Shown piece after piece: positions 20,194 through 30,232 of a stretch of DNA of 64,000 nucleotides. The notes under the pieces were generated by a model. The model worked only from the letters and a program-made list of their open reading frames with translations, was not told where the DNA came from and did not search any database. Numbering within the stretch: position 1 is the first letter of the stretch; each line of letters starts with the position of its first letter. A program made the position numbers and the translations under genes. This DNA comes from Nemertoderma westbladi (taxonomy: Eukaryota; Xenacoelomorpha; Nemertodermatida; Nemertodermatidae): contig JAUCBJ010003870.1 of the NCBI GenBank assembly GCA_032718475.1, forward strand, positions 18,540 through 82,539. The letters are read 5' to 3'.

Positions 20194-21078
20194 TTAAGAT
20201 AGGGTCTGGAGGAATATTTTTTTTAATTTATATGAAAACGAGTTTTTTGATTTAGCATTTTTTATATCGCTAGGGAGGGCATTCCATATTTTAGGGCCAG
20301 TGAATTTTAAGGATTTCTGGGTGAGCTGTAGTCTTACACGTGGAACGAAAAAATTTTGTGCAGAAGTTGATCTAGTGTTATATCTGTGGATGGAACTAGT
20401 TTGTTCAAATAAATTTTGTAATGCTTTAGTTTTTTTCATTTTTTTAATATCATACATATATTTAGCCACTTCAAGTTCGAATACTTTTTCGAGAGGTAAA
20501 ATATTTAAGTTTTTATAAATTGGGTTAGCATGAGCTTGATAATGGCTGAAAGTTATTGCTCGAACAATTTTATTAACTTTTATTTTCAATTTATCAGTAT
20601 TTGTTTTGTGTGCGTTGCCCCTGAGTAGTATTCCGTAGAGGATATGTGGATGAACTAGTGCGAAGTAGAGGGTTCTTAAAATGTGTAGAGGTAGAATGTA
20701 TCTTAATTTGAAAAAAATTCCAGTAAGTTTCGAGATTTTTGAGTGTATGTAATTGCAGTGTGTTTTCCAGTCAATTTTATTGTCAATATAAATACCTAAG
20801 AATTTTGATGCTGTTTTTTGTGTAATTGAGATAGAGCGGAGTGTAACCGGGGGGAGCGTTGTTTGTCTGCAATTATTAAAAATAATGTATTCTGTTTTTT
20901 TTAAATTCAGGGAAAGTTTATTGTCTATGAGCCAGTTATCAAGTTTCACTAGTTCGTGGTTGACAGTTCCAATAAGTATACTTTCGCTAAGGAATCGGAT
21001 ATCGATATCCCTCGATAATTGTCGCACATTAAAGGGTTCCCCTTCTTGTATAATATGCAGAGTTTGTTGTACGTCCAA
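20194..21078 (-). pseudogene. 5'-truncated LINE, C-terminal RT thumb region
   Basis: This 294-residue open frame corresponds to the part after the RT catalytic core. It starts near a NHELVKLDNWLIDNKLSLN segment, then KTEYIIF and KFLGIYIDNKIDWKTH, and ends with a conserved tail of the type FTGPKIWNALP. Typical LINE ORF2 proteins are about three times longer. The catalytic YxDD lies upstream and is lost, so this is a dead, 5'-truncated insertion. The open frame suggests modest age. Confidence 0.8.
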
Positions 21079-21115
21079 CTCGTTGGGAGCGCAGTGGCAT
21101 GGAATATGGTGTTAA

Positions 21116-21985
21116 TAATCATTGTTATGAAGAGTTATGTAGTACATATCTGCAAAGTTTCAGCTTGAACGGATTAAAAGCAAAGAAATGCGAGAACATT
21201 TAATGCTTAGACATTTAGCCCTCTAGCGGGAGACTGTTTAATTTATGGTCACTGAAAGTCATTAAAAATCTAAACTTTTGGTCATATTGAATCCTAAAAA
21301 TTTTCAACTCGTCAGCTTTAAATCCTAGACAAAGTTATTAGCATGTAGAAATGGTAACGCAGATGACAACGACAACTACAGTACTTGTATCAGTTTGCTA
21401 CGGCTCTGCCGTGCGCCTTTGAGTTGGTATGCAGATTGGGTTGGGGGGGGGGGGGGGGGGGTGAAGGTGAGAAACTGCTAGTCCTCTCTTCTTTGATTTA
21501 ATGGCGGTTTAGTTTAATTCTTAAATACCGTTCGAAATTTGTGTCTCATAAATGAGCCTCACGTGCTTCGCGAAGGCCCCACAAACTTGAATTCCCAATA
21601 GGTCTATAGCAGAAGCCTACCTACCTACCTATAACTGATAAGCCTAGCCTATGCAATAATGGTAATATGCAAACAACAGCCTCTAATGTACTGCAGTAAT
21701 GTCTTGTTAACAAAGGGCCTACTAGAAGGTCTTCTTCTTCTACCTACAGTTCTACTGTAGTAGGCCTTGCTTATTTCTTACTCTGAACATACTGCACTGC
21801 CATATACGGAAGCCCATTACGGTCACCATGTTTATAAAATATTAAGGGGGGGGGGGGGGGGGTAGCACCCCCCTATTTTGGAAATTGACAAAATTCTATT
21901 CTATTCTATCATGTGCCTAATTTAATGGAGATTACAAATCTGCAAGCAGTTTTCTCATATCTTTTCTTAAACTCTCGCGTCTCAA
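21116..21985. other. Non-coding DNA with two poly-G runs
   Basis: Poly-G tracts at about 21444-21461 and 21846-21862. A ccctctagcg-type repeat lies at 21225. No gene seen. Confidence 0.5.
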
Positions 21986-22854
21986 ACAGACTACAGTGTC
22001 CAAGAATGCAGTTAAGGCTGCATCTAGGTCCCTGAAAAGGCAGTACTCTGTTAATCTACAGGCGCTAATAAACCAACAGGTTGATGCCATCAATATGATG
22101 CTGATGACAGCAGGCAATCATCCCAAGCATGGAAATCGATTAACTTGCTTACTGGCGGAAAAGCCAACCAACCACCAAGGTTAAGGCTGAATAACCAGCC
22201 GATCGCCTCAATGGTTGGAAGGTCCACTTTGAAAAGCTCATCAATAATGACAGGATATTGCCTGATAACTTTATAGAAGTAAAAATGTCTGAGTCTGTAC
22301 TCCCAGATATTCCCATTGGCGATATCTTCTTTGCAGAAGTGAAGGCTGCTGCAAAGAGCATTAAGACCAATCGTGCCAGTGGAGTAGATGGTGCTCCCCC
22401 TGAGGTCTTTAAAATACCTGAGTGCTTAAAGCTCTTCTATCCCATCATAGTAGACATGTACCGAACAACAAGAGTCCCACAAGAAATGAAAACAATTAAG
22501 TTGGTGCCAGTTCCCAAGAACTGCAACCTAACACTCTATGGTTCTCTTCGGGGAATTTCATTGATGTCGATTGCTGCAAAGCTACACAATAGAATTCTAT
22601 TAAATCGCATCAGGGATCCCATTGAGAGACTGATCCGTGGAAATCACAATGGGTTCCGTAAAGGTCGTGGGACCATGGAGCCCATTTTGGCACTTAGAAG
22701 GATAATTGAAGAGTTATCAAAAAAGAAAGACAGGCATCTGGCTGTTATCTTTGTTGACTTCTTCAAGGCCTTTGATTCAGTCTCTCGCTCACATGTATGT
22801 TCAGCATACTTTCATTATGTGGGATTCCTGATGAAATTATTGCAGCAATCAGAT
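21986..22854 (+). pseudogene. RTE-like LINE, left fragment split by the nested transposons
   Basis: From about 21986 the sequence matches the minus-strand LINE copies at 51-55.6 kb. Translated motifs include NRASGVDGAPPEVF, LVPVPKNCNLTLYG, HNGFRKGRGTMEPI and FVDFFKAFDSVSRS (RT motif A). It stops at the target duplication 22846-22854, just after codons for the GIPDEIIAAI segment, and resumes at 42759. The fragment is 5'-truncated and has frame changes around 22200 and 22795. Confidence 0.85.
22846..22854. repeat. Target site duplication CAATCAGAT, left copy
   Basis: CAATCAGAT here is repeated at 42759-42767. The uninterrupted LINE copy at 53.7-54.9 kb has a single copy in the matching place, so this is a duplication created by insertion. 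It could be read as 8 bp, since the outermost C is ambiguous. Confidence 0.85.
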
Positions 22855-23024
22855 GGGTGCTGGTCACCTCGCCGCACTGCCACTTCGCTGCAGGTCACCT
22901 CGCTGCAGATAATGTGCGGTGAGGTGTCTTTGCGGCGAGGTGTCTCACTGTGAATGCCATTTCGCCGCAAATTATCGGACACCTCGCCGCAAGTCAATAT
23001 TAATCATTTATTTCTATATTTTAA
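22855..23024 (+). repeat. Left TIR of the outer DNA transposon
   Basis: Contains repeated gcggcgaggtg motifs in both orientations. Pairs with 42590-42758 with a few mismatches. Confidence 0.85.
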
Positions 23025-23183
23025 GTTTCTATATTTAAGAACATTACATTTGTAATTAAGATTTAACATAAACATACAGTATTACTGTATTAACCTTATT
23101 ACATTATGTTGCCTTACTTCCGTTTCCGTACTTAGTACATGTACGTAAATAGTTATTGTTACAGTACATTATGTCAACTTAAC

Positions 23184-23189
23184 AGTGTT
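23184..23189. repeat. Polinton target site duplication, left AGTGTT
   Basis: AGTGTT directly precedes the AGTAGTAGAAG terminus and is repeated at 41778-41783 after the right end. Six-bp duplications are the hallmark of Polinton integration. Confidence 0.9.
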
Positions 23190-23746
23190 AGTAGTAGAAG
23201 AAGAATGGCCCCCCACCCACTCCTCCATAGCTTGGGCTATGGGCTATATCTCGGAAGACTATTAAAAATTCAATTTCCGGTGCTAAATTGCGGTGTTTAA
23301 TTGGTGCCATCTGTCACCATCAGTATTGATTCGCGCCGTTGCCATCAACCAATCGTTGCATATTCACCTACGCATAGCCTAACCTCGCGATGCCTGCCTT
23401 ACTCGACAGCTGTTACCACCCGTCAGTATTGATTCGCGTCGTTGCATCAACCAATCGTTGCATATTCATCTTCGCGTAACCTAACTTCACGATGCATGGC
23501 TAGCCCCCACACATACCCACCCCATCGCTACTCGACTGCTGTTACCTACCAACCAACCAACCAACGGTGATGCTTGCTTGCCTAGCCCTCCGGTTACTCC
23601 CCTTTTCCCCAACGCTCCGCATACTGTATATGATGACAACGATGATAGAGCCAGTCACGGACGACGTGGCCATCTACGCGCACCACGCATATACCACGCC
23701 ACGCCTCGCTATTATATTATATCGATTGCCAACTCATCGATTTACG
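23190..23746 (+). repeat. Polinton left TIR
   Basis: About 557 bp pairing with 41220-41777. It contains two internal direct-repeat copies, at about 23323-23400 and 23423-23500, each spanning cagtattgattcgcg to gcgatgc. A CCAA run lies near 23550. Open frames at 23567-23835 appear in both TIRs only because the DNA is shared. Confidence 0.9.
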
Positions 23747-23965
23747 CAGAACCCAATAATTTTCAATTGTACTGTATTTCCCTACCAACGAATCAACCAA
23801 CCAATAAACCGATTTTAGGCTATTTCTCAGTTTAAGACCTGTATTATTTTTGAAAATATCTTATATATATAATCCCTTGCTTTAATCACAATTAATCATT
23901 TATAATGGTTTTAGTTTAAAAGTTTTTACTTTGTTTGTTTGATTTACAATAAAATAAATTAAATA

Positions 23966-24409
23966 ATGTCTTCTGATTCCGATATGGTTATGCCTGTAGT
24001 AAGGCATTCATTTTTTGCAGAAGATGGTGAAGCCTATATTGTTATTGATTATACAATTTACCGTCGAGGAGATGATAAATATAAAATCGATTTTTCTGAA
24101 AAAGCTAGGAAAGTTTTAAGCTCAATTGATATTGATGCTTTTGAAAATAGCATTCATCTCTTAGATTACAACCTAAAAGTTGATCATGTGGGAAAATTAA
24201 TCAACATCTTACTATTATCCATGATAGAGGGGTTAATTGTTATTACACAATACAACGAAGCTGGTGAAAAGTTTGAAATACGGCTAAATCGGCATAACCC
24301 CTATGAAATTATGTCTTTCTTTATTGTAATGATTTCAAAAGAATCCTTTGTCGAAACTGAAGAATCAACAGATAATGTGGAATTTGTTGATAATATCATT
24401 GATTCTTGA
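23966..24409 (+). CDS. Polinton ORF of unknown function, 147 aa
   Basis: First open frame inside the left TIR. The protein is acidic (many Asp/Glu), about 147 residues, with a hydrophobic segment near residues 80-92 (LINILLLSMIEGL) and another near 116-123 (MSFFIVMI). I recognise no domain. AT-rich codon use matches the other Polinton genes. It lies 220 bp from the TIR and 180 bp before the RING-like gene, so it is probably an element gene rather than host. Confidence 0.6.
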   Translation: MSSDSDMVMPVVRHSFFAEDGEAYIVIDYTIYRRGDDKYKIDFSEKARKVLSSIDIDAFENSIHLLDYNLKVDHVGKLINILLLSMIEGLIVITQYNEAGEKFEIRLNRHNPYEIMSFFIVMISKESFVETEESTDNVEFVDNIIDS

Positions 24410-24589
24410 CTTTTCCCTCTATATTATAAATATTTTATGATTATTTTTAAAATTTTGATCTTTTTAATTATGAAAAAAAATCAAATTTTAAATAATCGAA
24501 AATTGTAGTAGTATTTGTATATACAGTATATCAGATTTGTTTGTTGTGTATTGAGGTAATTATTTTCAATTTACTTTAAAATTTGGAAA

Positions 24590-25041
24590 ATGGATATTTT
24601 AAATGAAAAATGTCCAGTTTGCTATTCTAAGTTATTGCAACAGAGATTATTATAAATGTGAAAATAAACATGCAACTTGCGTACGATGTATTGTACAATA
24701 TTCCGAAATGAATAATTATTGTTCTAAAATTTGTCCTATTTGTCGCGCACCCATATCTAAGTTAAATATGAAATTGGCGAGATACCAACCCTATTATATA
24801 CTACGAAATATAACGAAATATAAGAAATATTTCTGCGGAAAGTAATGATCCTGGAGATTTATTTACAATATTGGAGAATATTTTTTATAGAAATGTAGTA
24901 CGACGGTGTTGCTACTATGTTCCTTATTTTTTTAGCAGCAAACATAAAAAAATCATTAGCGCGAAATTCCCAGGAAGTGATTTCCAATCCGCTGATGTTA
25001 CCTATCATTATTTCGCGTATAAAGATGCTCACCACGCTTGA
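24590..25041 (+). pseudogene. RING-finger-like Polinton gene with two frameshifts
   Basis: Three frames together resemble one small RING protein. The first (from ATG 24590) encodes KCPVC and then stops. The second (24603-24845) supplies CENKHATCVRCIVQ and CPICRAP, which is the Cys-His-Cys-Cys and CPxC part of a RING. The third (24841-25041) is open for 66 codons and probably the C-terminal tail. Frame changes fall near 24640 and 24843. RING proteins are usually E3 ubiquitin ligases, and in viruses they often target host factors; that role here is inference. The zinc ligands are split across frames, so the present copy should not make an intact finger. Confidence 0.6.
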
Positions 25042-25260
25042 AATTACATTGAAAATGAGTCTATACTATAATTGGAAATAGTACCTTTTGTTGCAGCGAG
25101 CGTCACATACTGTAGTTGCGTCATATGTTAATTAAATATACAGTACTCTAATATTGTAGTTGCATCAATTATTGTTATATACATAGTAATGGTGATGGTT
25201 TATTGATATTTATATTATATTATATTATATTGTATTGTTGATATATCTTAATAATAATAA
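25042..25260. other. AT-rich spacer before the ATPase gene
   Basis: A TTATA microsatellite at about 25213-25232 precedes the ATPase start. No gene seen. Confidence 0.5.
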
Positions 25261-25944
25261 ATGGCTGACTTTAATTCAGGTCCATATAATTTAAACTTTC
25301 AAATGGGAACGAGTATGATAATTTCTAGCCCATCTGGTTCCGGAAAGTCTACATTTGTTGGTAATTTAATTAAACACAAGAATGGTTGTTTCAATGAACC
25401 CCCCTTGCGAGTATTGTATTGTTACGGGAGCAATCCCCCAACTATTCCTGGTATTATACACCTTTACAAAGGTTTGCCTGAAAATATAGATAGTTTAGTG
25501 AATAGTCGAGATTTATTAATTATAGATGATTTATTAACAGAAACTGAGTCCAGTACAGCTTTAACTGTATTGTTTACTAAGGTAGCTCATCATTCCAATA
25601 TATTTATTTGTTTTATAACACAAAACATGTTTTACGGAGGGAAGCATAACCGCACAAGATCAATTAATAGCCATACCTTAGTATTAATGAAAAATCTGCG
25701 AGACAGTTTATCGGTTTTAAATTTCGCGAAGCAGATGTTACCAGGGCAGACCAAATTTTTAGTAGATTCCTATCAAGATGCGACTATTGAACCATTTTCA
25801 CATTTCTTAATTGATTTACGACAGGAAACACCCAAACATTTAATATTTAGATTGGATATATTTCGTAATCATAATTGTTATATTAAAAATTACATTGACT
25901 ATAAACGTAGCGAAAATAATAATAATAATAATAATAATAATTAA
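25261..25944 (+). CDS. Polinton genome-packaging ATPase (FtsK/HerA, A32-like)
   Basis: A 227-residue protein with Walker A SPSGSGKSTF at residues about 23-32 and Walker B LLIIDDLL at about 84-91. A polar FITQNMF strand near residue 120 fits the sensor position. Length and layout match the packaging ATPases of Polintons and nucleocytoplasmic large DNA viruses, which are thought to pump DNA into capsids. The frame is intact. The C-terminus ends in an Asn run translated from an AAT microsatellite, probably a recent extension. It is followed after 33 bp by the small basic protein gene. Confidence 0.92.
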   Translation: MADFNSGPYNLNFQMGTSMIISSPSGSGKSTFVGNLIKHKNGCFNEPPLRVLYCYGSNPPTIPGIIHLYKGLPENIDSLVNSRDLLIIDDLLTETESSTALTVLFTKVAHHSNIFICFITQNMFYGGKHNRTRSINSHTLVLMKNLRDSLSVLNFAKQMLPGQTKFLVDSYQDATIEPFSHFLIDLRQETPKHLIFRLDIFRNHNCYIKNYIDYKRSENNNNNNNNN

Positions 25945-25977
25945 TATTTTGTAACAATTTTCAATAATGTTGCAACA

Positions 25978-26361
25978 ATGAATAGACTTGTGCAGAAATA
26001 TCGTAACGAATTGGAATTTCTATGCGGCGCTACCCCTCAACAAAGAACTTATTTTATTAACCATACCGCGAGTAACGAATTAATACGGCTCCTTGTAAAT
26101 ACCGCATTAAATGTTCTAAAAGGTAACGTACAATTGACCCCTCATTCATTTAGAAATATTCGTCGTTATAAAAAGGTATTAAAATCACTCAACCGCAAAA
26201 CAAAAAATATATCAAGTTACAGAAAAAAGTTAACCAATCAATCTGGTAGCATACTACCGTTTCTAATACCCTTACTCGGCATTGGTGCGAAACTCGCCAC
26301 GAGTGCTGGCACCGCTGCCACTGGAGCGGCTATTGCGAAAAAATTTAACCGCGGACGGTAA
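25978..26361 (+). CDS. Conserved small basic Polinton protein
   Basis: 127 residues, strongly basic. The middle has an arginine/lysine-rich helical stretch (RNIRRYKKVLKSLNRK) and the C-terminus a hydrophobic, Gly/Ala-rich segment starting ILPFLIPLLGIGAKL. Proteins of this shape sit beside the ATPase in many Polintons and resemble small adenovirus-like core or membrane-active proteins, although the function is not established. The frame is intact, and it is followed with almost no spacing by a tiny 32-codon frame. Confidence 0.7.
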   Translation: MNRLVQKYRNELEFLCGATPQQRTYFINHTASNELIRLLVNTALNVLKGNVQLTPHSFRNIRRYKKVLKSLNRKTKNISSYRKKLTNQSGSILPFLIPLLGIGAKLATSAGTAATGAAIAKKFNRGR

Positions 26362-26363
26362 TA

Positions 26364-26462
26364 ATGGTTAAAACGGGAGTAACATTTAGAAAATTATATT
26401 TAGTATCGAGTAAACCGTTAGCTACTGATTTAAAACCTCAAGATATACCATACCTAGAGTAA
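26364..26462 (+). CDS. Possible tiny Polinton ORF, 32 aa
   Basis: ATG at 26364, three bases after the preceding stop, opens a frame of 32 codons starting MVKTGVTFRKLYLV and ending DIPYLE. Its tight spacing argues for a real gene, its size against. I do not recognise it. Confidence 0.35.
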   Translation: MVKTGVTFRKLYLVSSKPLATDLKPQDIPYLE

Positions 26463-26593
26463 ATACTATAAAAAGAAAACCCTTTAAAACATAAACTTCA
26501 AAGAAAATAAAAATAAAAAAATTTCAGCTGTTTTTACGGTGATGCCCTTTATAAGAGATTTGAATATACATATTACTTGCGGTTGTCGAAAAG

Positions 26594-27683
26594 ATGCCAC
26601 GCAAGATGAATCCGATTTTAACCCGAAGCTTAGACAAAAAACTGTTAAGAATTTATTTAGATCCATCATCACCTGCGGGTTTTGCAAGTATCGCAAAATT
26701 AGCAAAAGCTGCAAACATCAAACCAGCTCAAGCCCAGAAATGGTTGAGCGGGCAAAAGACATACTCCCTTCACGCACCACGTAGACATCGTTATCCAACA
26801 TCTAAAATATTTACGGGAGGGTTAAAAGATATATATATGATAGATCTGGTGGATATGCAGCAATATAAATCACAAAATAATAATTATAACTATATATTAA
26901 CATGTATTGACGCATTTAGCCGGCTTGCTTTTGCCTATGGTATGAAAACAAAAACAGGTATTGAAATTATTAGTATATTACAAAAAATATTCCAGAAAGG
27001 TAAACCAAACAGAATCGCGACTGATCAAGGGTCTGAGTTTCTAAATAAATCTGTAAGGAAATATTTAGATACTATTGGTGTACATTATTACGTAATGTAT
27101 TCTGTGAATCGATCTATTGTCGAGAGATTCAATAGAACATTAAAAACAAAAATTTTCAAAATTTTCACACAACGGGGAAATAATGTTTGGATAAAAATTT
27201 TACCGAAGCTCATTTTTGCTTATAATAGGTCATTTCATAGGACAATACAAATGACACCCATTGAAGTTAATAAATTTAATGAAACTGAATTAATTAATTA
27301 ATAGATTATATGGGAAATATAGACAGATTAATCACAAGAAAATAAAATTTAAAGTTGGAGATAGAGTACGATTATCTATCGCGCGTACTGCTTTTGCTAA
27401 AGGCTATCGATAACAATGGACACGTGAATTAGTTATTATTCATCAAGTCAGATTGGATAGAGTACCAGCAGTAATGTTCGATATTAAGGACAGTGCCGGT
27501 GCTATAATAAATGGTTCATTTTATTCATACGAACTCCAAAAGGTCCACCCGAGTAGTAATATTTATCTTCCGATTGACAAAAATATTGGCAAACTTAAAG
27601 AACGTGTGCGCAATGGGAAAAAAGAATATTTAGTCCGATTCATTGGATCCAAGAAACAGTCGTGGGTACAGCATATTCAATAA
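26594..27683 (+). pseudogene. Polinton retroviral-type integrase, broken in the C-terminal part
   Basis: The catalytic region (26594-27301) is intact. It has an N-terminal helical part with QAQKWLSGQ, then the RVE core with the first Asp in YMIDLVDM, the second in ATDQGSEF and the catalytic Glu in IVERFNRT. The C-terminal part with the small barrel (KFKVGDRVRLS) and a chromodomain-like end (KKEYLVRFIG) lies in another frame, reached by a frameshift in an AATT run near 27290. It is then cut by a TAA at 27411-27413. Integrases of this class insert Polintons and generate the 6-bp duplication seen at both ends. The ATG lies in a run of possible starts; M-P-R-K fits. Confidence 0.9.
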
Positions 27684-27952
27684 GTTTAGGTTTATACTGT
27701 ATATTAATTCATTTTGGTCACATATGACTGTAATTAATTAATCAATATTAACTCAAATGATATTACTATACTATACTGTAAGTCTAATATCTATAGTTCA
27801 TTCGCTTTAAATAAAGCCAGTAAAATATTGATCCCTCCCATATACTGTAGAAGCGGTAATGAACGTGGTCACAGATGTCTATAATTTAACATTATACCGT
27901 ACTGTATGTACAAAGGAGTCAAGTAGAGAGAGCTTAAATAATAATAATAATA
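27684..27952. other. Intergenic spacer in the Polinton
   Basis: No coding sequence seen. An AAT microsatellite precedes the next start codon. Confidence 0.5.
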
Positions 27953-28789
27953 ATGGCTGTAGATACATATATCACTCTACTTTCAGATAGCTCATTAAAC
28001 ACATACCCCAATAATAACCCTAGTGAGTTTACTGTTGATTTAGCTGAAGAATTATATATTGGTTCAAACGCTAAAATTGGACTCGCCGAGATACAATACC
28101 AAGCAACATACAGTAATATTACTCTGCAAACTCAAATCTCGCTGTCAATCGGGGTAGATGCAAAAGATGCCAAATTATACAGTTTATTTCCTGGTATGCA
28201 TAGCTCTATTCAAATCATTATTGATGATATAAATAAACTGTTTAATTCTGAAGCGAAATATAGAGATTTCGAATTCATTTTTAATGCAAATAATTCTAGA
28301 ATTAAATTTAAATTTCCTAAAAAGTTGAAAAAAATACAATTAAGTCTACGTGGTGATTTACTACAAATTCTAGGCTTAAAACAGTTATTGAATCAGAATC
28401 ATCCAGGTATTCCGAATTGGGATATATACAGTACCACTACAGTGGATGAATTAAGCAATATAGAACAGCCGATATTAATTTTAAATTATAGTAGACCAAA
28501 AATTTCGGAAATTGGGATTTTAGATTTTCCAAATCCTACGAATATTACTCGTAATAAAGATACAATCTTCATATATACAGATATTATTAAGAGCTCATTT
28601 GTTGGTGACGCTTTAGCTCCGCTCTTAAGAACCTGTCCTTTAACACAATTAAATCGAAAATATATTAATCACGAATACGAGAGCATTTACTATTACCCGT
28701 TGTTGAATAAAAAACTAAAATTAATCTTAATTACTTTACGTGACGGCCAAGGTGAATTAATTAATTTCAATGGTGGTCGCACTGTGTAA
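27953..28789 (+). CDS. Polinton structural-type protein, paralog 1
   Basis: 278 residues, frame intact. The N-terminus (TYITLLSDSSLNTYPNNN, then FTVDL and KIGLAEIQYQ) matches a family found beside capsid genes in many Polintons. Members begin with a LPSNSS-FPxN signature, followed by strands and a WEVGLxEI motif. The C-terminal half has DIIKSSFVGDALAPLLR, also typical. Such proteins have been discussed as penton, spike or other virion parts; the exact role is unsettled. It is followed after 18 bp by a second member of the same family. Confidence 0.65.
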   Translation: MAVDTYITLLSDSSLNTYPNNNPSEFTVDLAEELYIGSNAKIGLAEIQYQATYSNITLQTQISLSIGVDAKDAKLYSLFPGMHSSIQIIIDDINKLFNSEAKYRDFEFIFNANNSRIKFKFPKKLKKIQLSLRGDLLQILGLKQLLNQNHPGIPNWDIYSTTTVDELSNIEQPILILNYSRPKISEIGILDFPNPTNITRNKDTIFIYTDIIKSSFVGDALAPLLRTCPLTQLNRKYINHEYESIYYYPLLNKKLKLILITLRDGQGELINFNGGRTV

Positions 28790-28807
28790 CACTTAAGTTA
28801 ATACGCG

Positions 28808-29659
28808 GTGGTGATAGATGAGTTCTATGTTAGGCTACCAAGTAACTCCTGTCCAATTGATTTTCCTCGTAATACCGGTAGTAATTATCAGATCAATTTC
28901 CATGGTGCCTTACCTATAAATCCAAACGAAAACTGGGTGGTAGGTATAAAAAGTATATTTTACTTAGCCACTTTACTGTCCATGTATAACAATGTAGAGA
29001 ATGTTATTTTATTAAAAAAAGGGAAAAAAAATTTTGAGGATACACTTCCATCCGGCTTGTTCTACAGTATCAATGACATTATAGATTATTATAACACTGG
29101 GGCGTTGAAAGATAAATTACAAATAGTTGAAAATACTCAGCAAAATAGGTTGCAATTTATTTTAGGGAAAACTGTACGAGAGTTATTTATAGGTCAACAA
29201 TTAGCCTATTATTTTGGAATTACTGAAAATAATCTCGGTGCGAATTTAAATCCAAATTTTAAAATTATTTTGAAGACGAAAAATAATATAAAGGGTTATT
29301 TAATAAAGATTATCGGAAATGAAGAAAAAGCTTACCAGATGGTATTTTTATGTCCTCAACCACCCAATTCTATTCCAGAACCTAAGTCGAACATGTACGT
29401 GACTACTAATATAATTGAAAATGAATATATTAATGATTTTGGTTTAGCTTTACTTCGTCGCGTGGTGATACCTGATGACGTGAAATATGGTAGTGTAATA
29501 AATAAAGAATTTGCCAAGGATACAATTCATTATATCCCTGTAAAAAAATCATATAAGATAACATACATTCATATTGAAATAACAGACAAAGAAGGAAAAG
29601 ATTTGAATTTTGAATACGGGACAACATCTATTATCTTACACTTTAAAAAAATAAATTAA
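28808..29659 (+). CDS. Polinton structural-type protein, paralog 2
   Basis: 283 residues, frame intact, from a GTG or a start slightly downstream. The N-terminus FYVRLPSNSCPIDFPRN, followed by NWVVGIKSI, matches the same family as the preceding gene, and the C-terminus keeps IENEYINDFGLALLRR and a closing FEYGTTSIILHF. The two proteins are therefore tandem paralogs that have diverged strongly. A likely virion component. Confidence 0.65.
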   Translation: MVIDEFYVRLPSNSCPIDFPRNTGSNYQINFHGALPINPNENWVVGIKSIFYLATLLSMYNNVENVILLKKGKKNFEDTLPSGLFYSINDIIDYYNTGALKDKLQIVENTQQNRLQFILGKTVRELFIGQQLAYYFGITENNLGANLNPNFKIILKTKNNIKGYLIKIIGNEEKAYQMVFLCPQPPNSIPEPKSNMYVTTNIIENEYINDFGLALLRRVVIPDDVKYGSVINKEFAKDTIHYIPVKKSYKITYIHIEITDKEGKDLNFEYGTTSIILHFKKIN

Positions 29660-29660
29660 A

Positions 29661-30230
29661 ATGGATTCCGATTTATTTCAAAGATACAGTAAACCTCAAT
29701 ATGGTGGTACAGACTCTAATCTTGCTGTTTTTAAAGGTGGTAGAAGTACGAGAGGTTCGACGCAAGTTCCTGTTTTTCGAGGTGGTTCATATATTGACCC
29801 TTACGGTCAACAAATTGGTGCATTTGGTCCAAATTTAAAACAACGTCGATTTCAACGTTATCGTAGAGGTATGATGCGGACAAATCAACACGAGGAAGGT
29901 ATATTTACAGACGCTTTATCTACATTGAAAAAATTTGGAAAGCCATTAGCAAAAAAAGTTTTACAAAAAGCTTTACCATCATTTACCACAAAATTTATGA
30001 GACAACATGTAATACCAAAAGGTAAGCGGGTCTTACATCAGCAGGCTAATACGGTTATTAATAAAGCATTAAATAAAATGAAACCATCAACAAGATCGGT
30101 TGTAGAAAAAGTTTATAAAGATTTAAAGCGACCGACTAGACCAATGTCTATGAACATACATCATCGTCGTAGTAAAAATAGAAAAATAAAAAAAGGCAAA
30201 CTGAAACACTGCGAAAAAAGTATTTTTTAA
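29661..30230 (+). CDS. Basic Polinton virion-type protein (pVI/pVII-like)
   Basis: 189 residues, very basic. It opens with a Gly/Arg-rich part (VPVFRGGSY) and then an amphipathic segment FTDALSTLKKFGKPLAKK of the kind seen in adenovirus pVI-like minor capsid proteins and their Polinton counterparts. It ends in a lysine/arginine-rich tail that could bind DNA. It starts two bases after the previous stop and ends just before the capsid-like gene, so it sits in the structural cluster. The function is inferred from position and composition. Confidence 0.65.
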   Translation: MDSDLFQRYSKPQYGGTDSNLAVFKGGRSTRGSTQVPVFRGGSYIDPYGQQIGAFGPNLKQRRFQRYRRGMMRTNQHEEGIFTDALSTLKKFGKPLAKKVLQKALPSFTTKFMRQHVIPKGKRVLHQQANTVINKALNKMKPSTRSVVEKVYKDLKRPTRPMSMNIHHRRSKNRKIKKGKLKHCEKSIF

Positions 30231-30232
30231 TA

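Noticed and set aside
23567-23835. Similar short proteins predicted in both Polinton TIRs (also 41100-41399)
   Set aside because: Their similarity follows from the TIR being duplicated DNA; there is no codon-level constraint visible and the C-termini diverge where the TIR ends.
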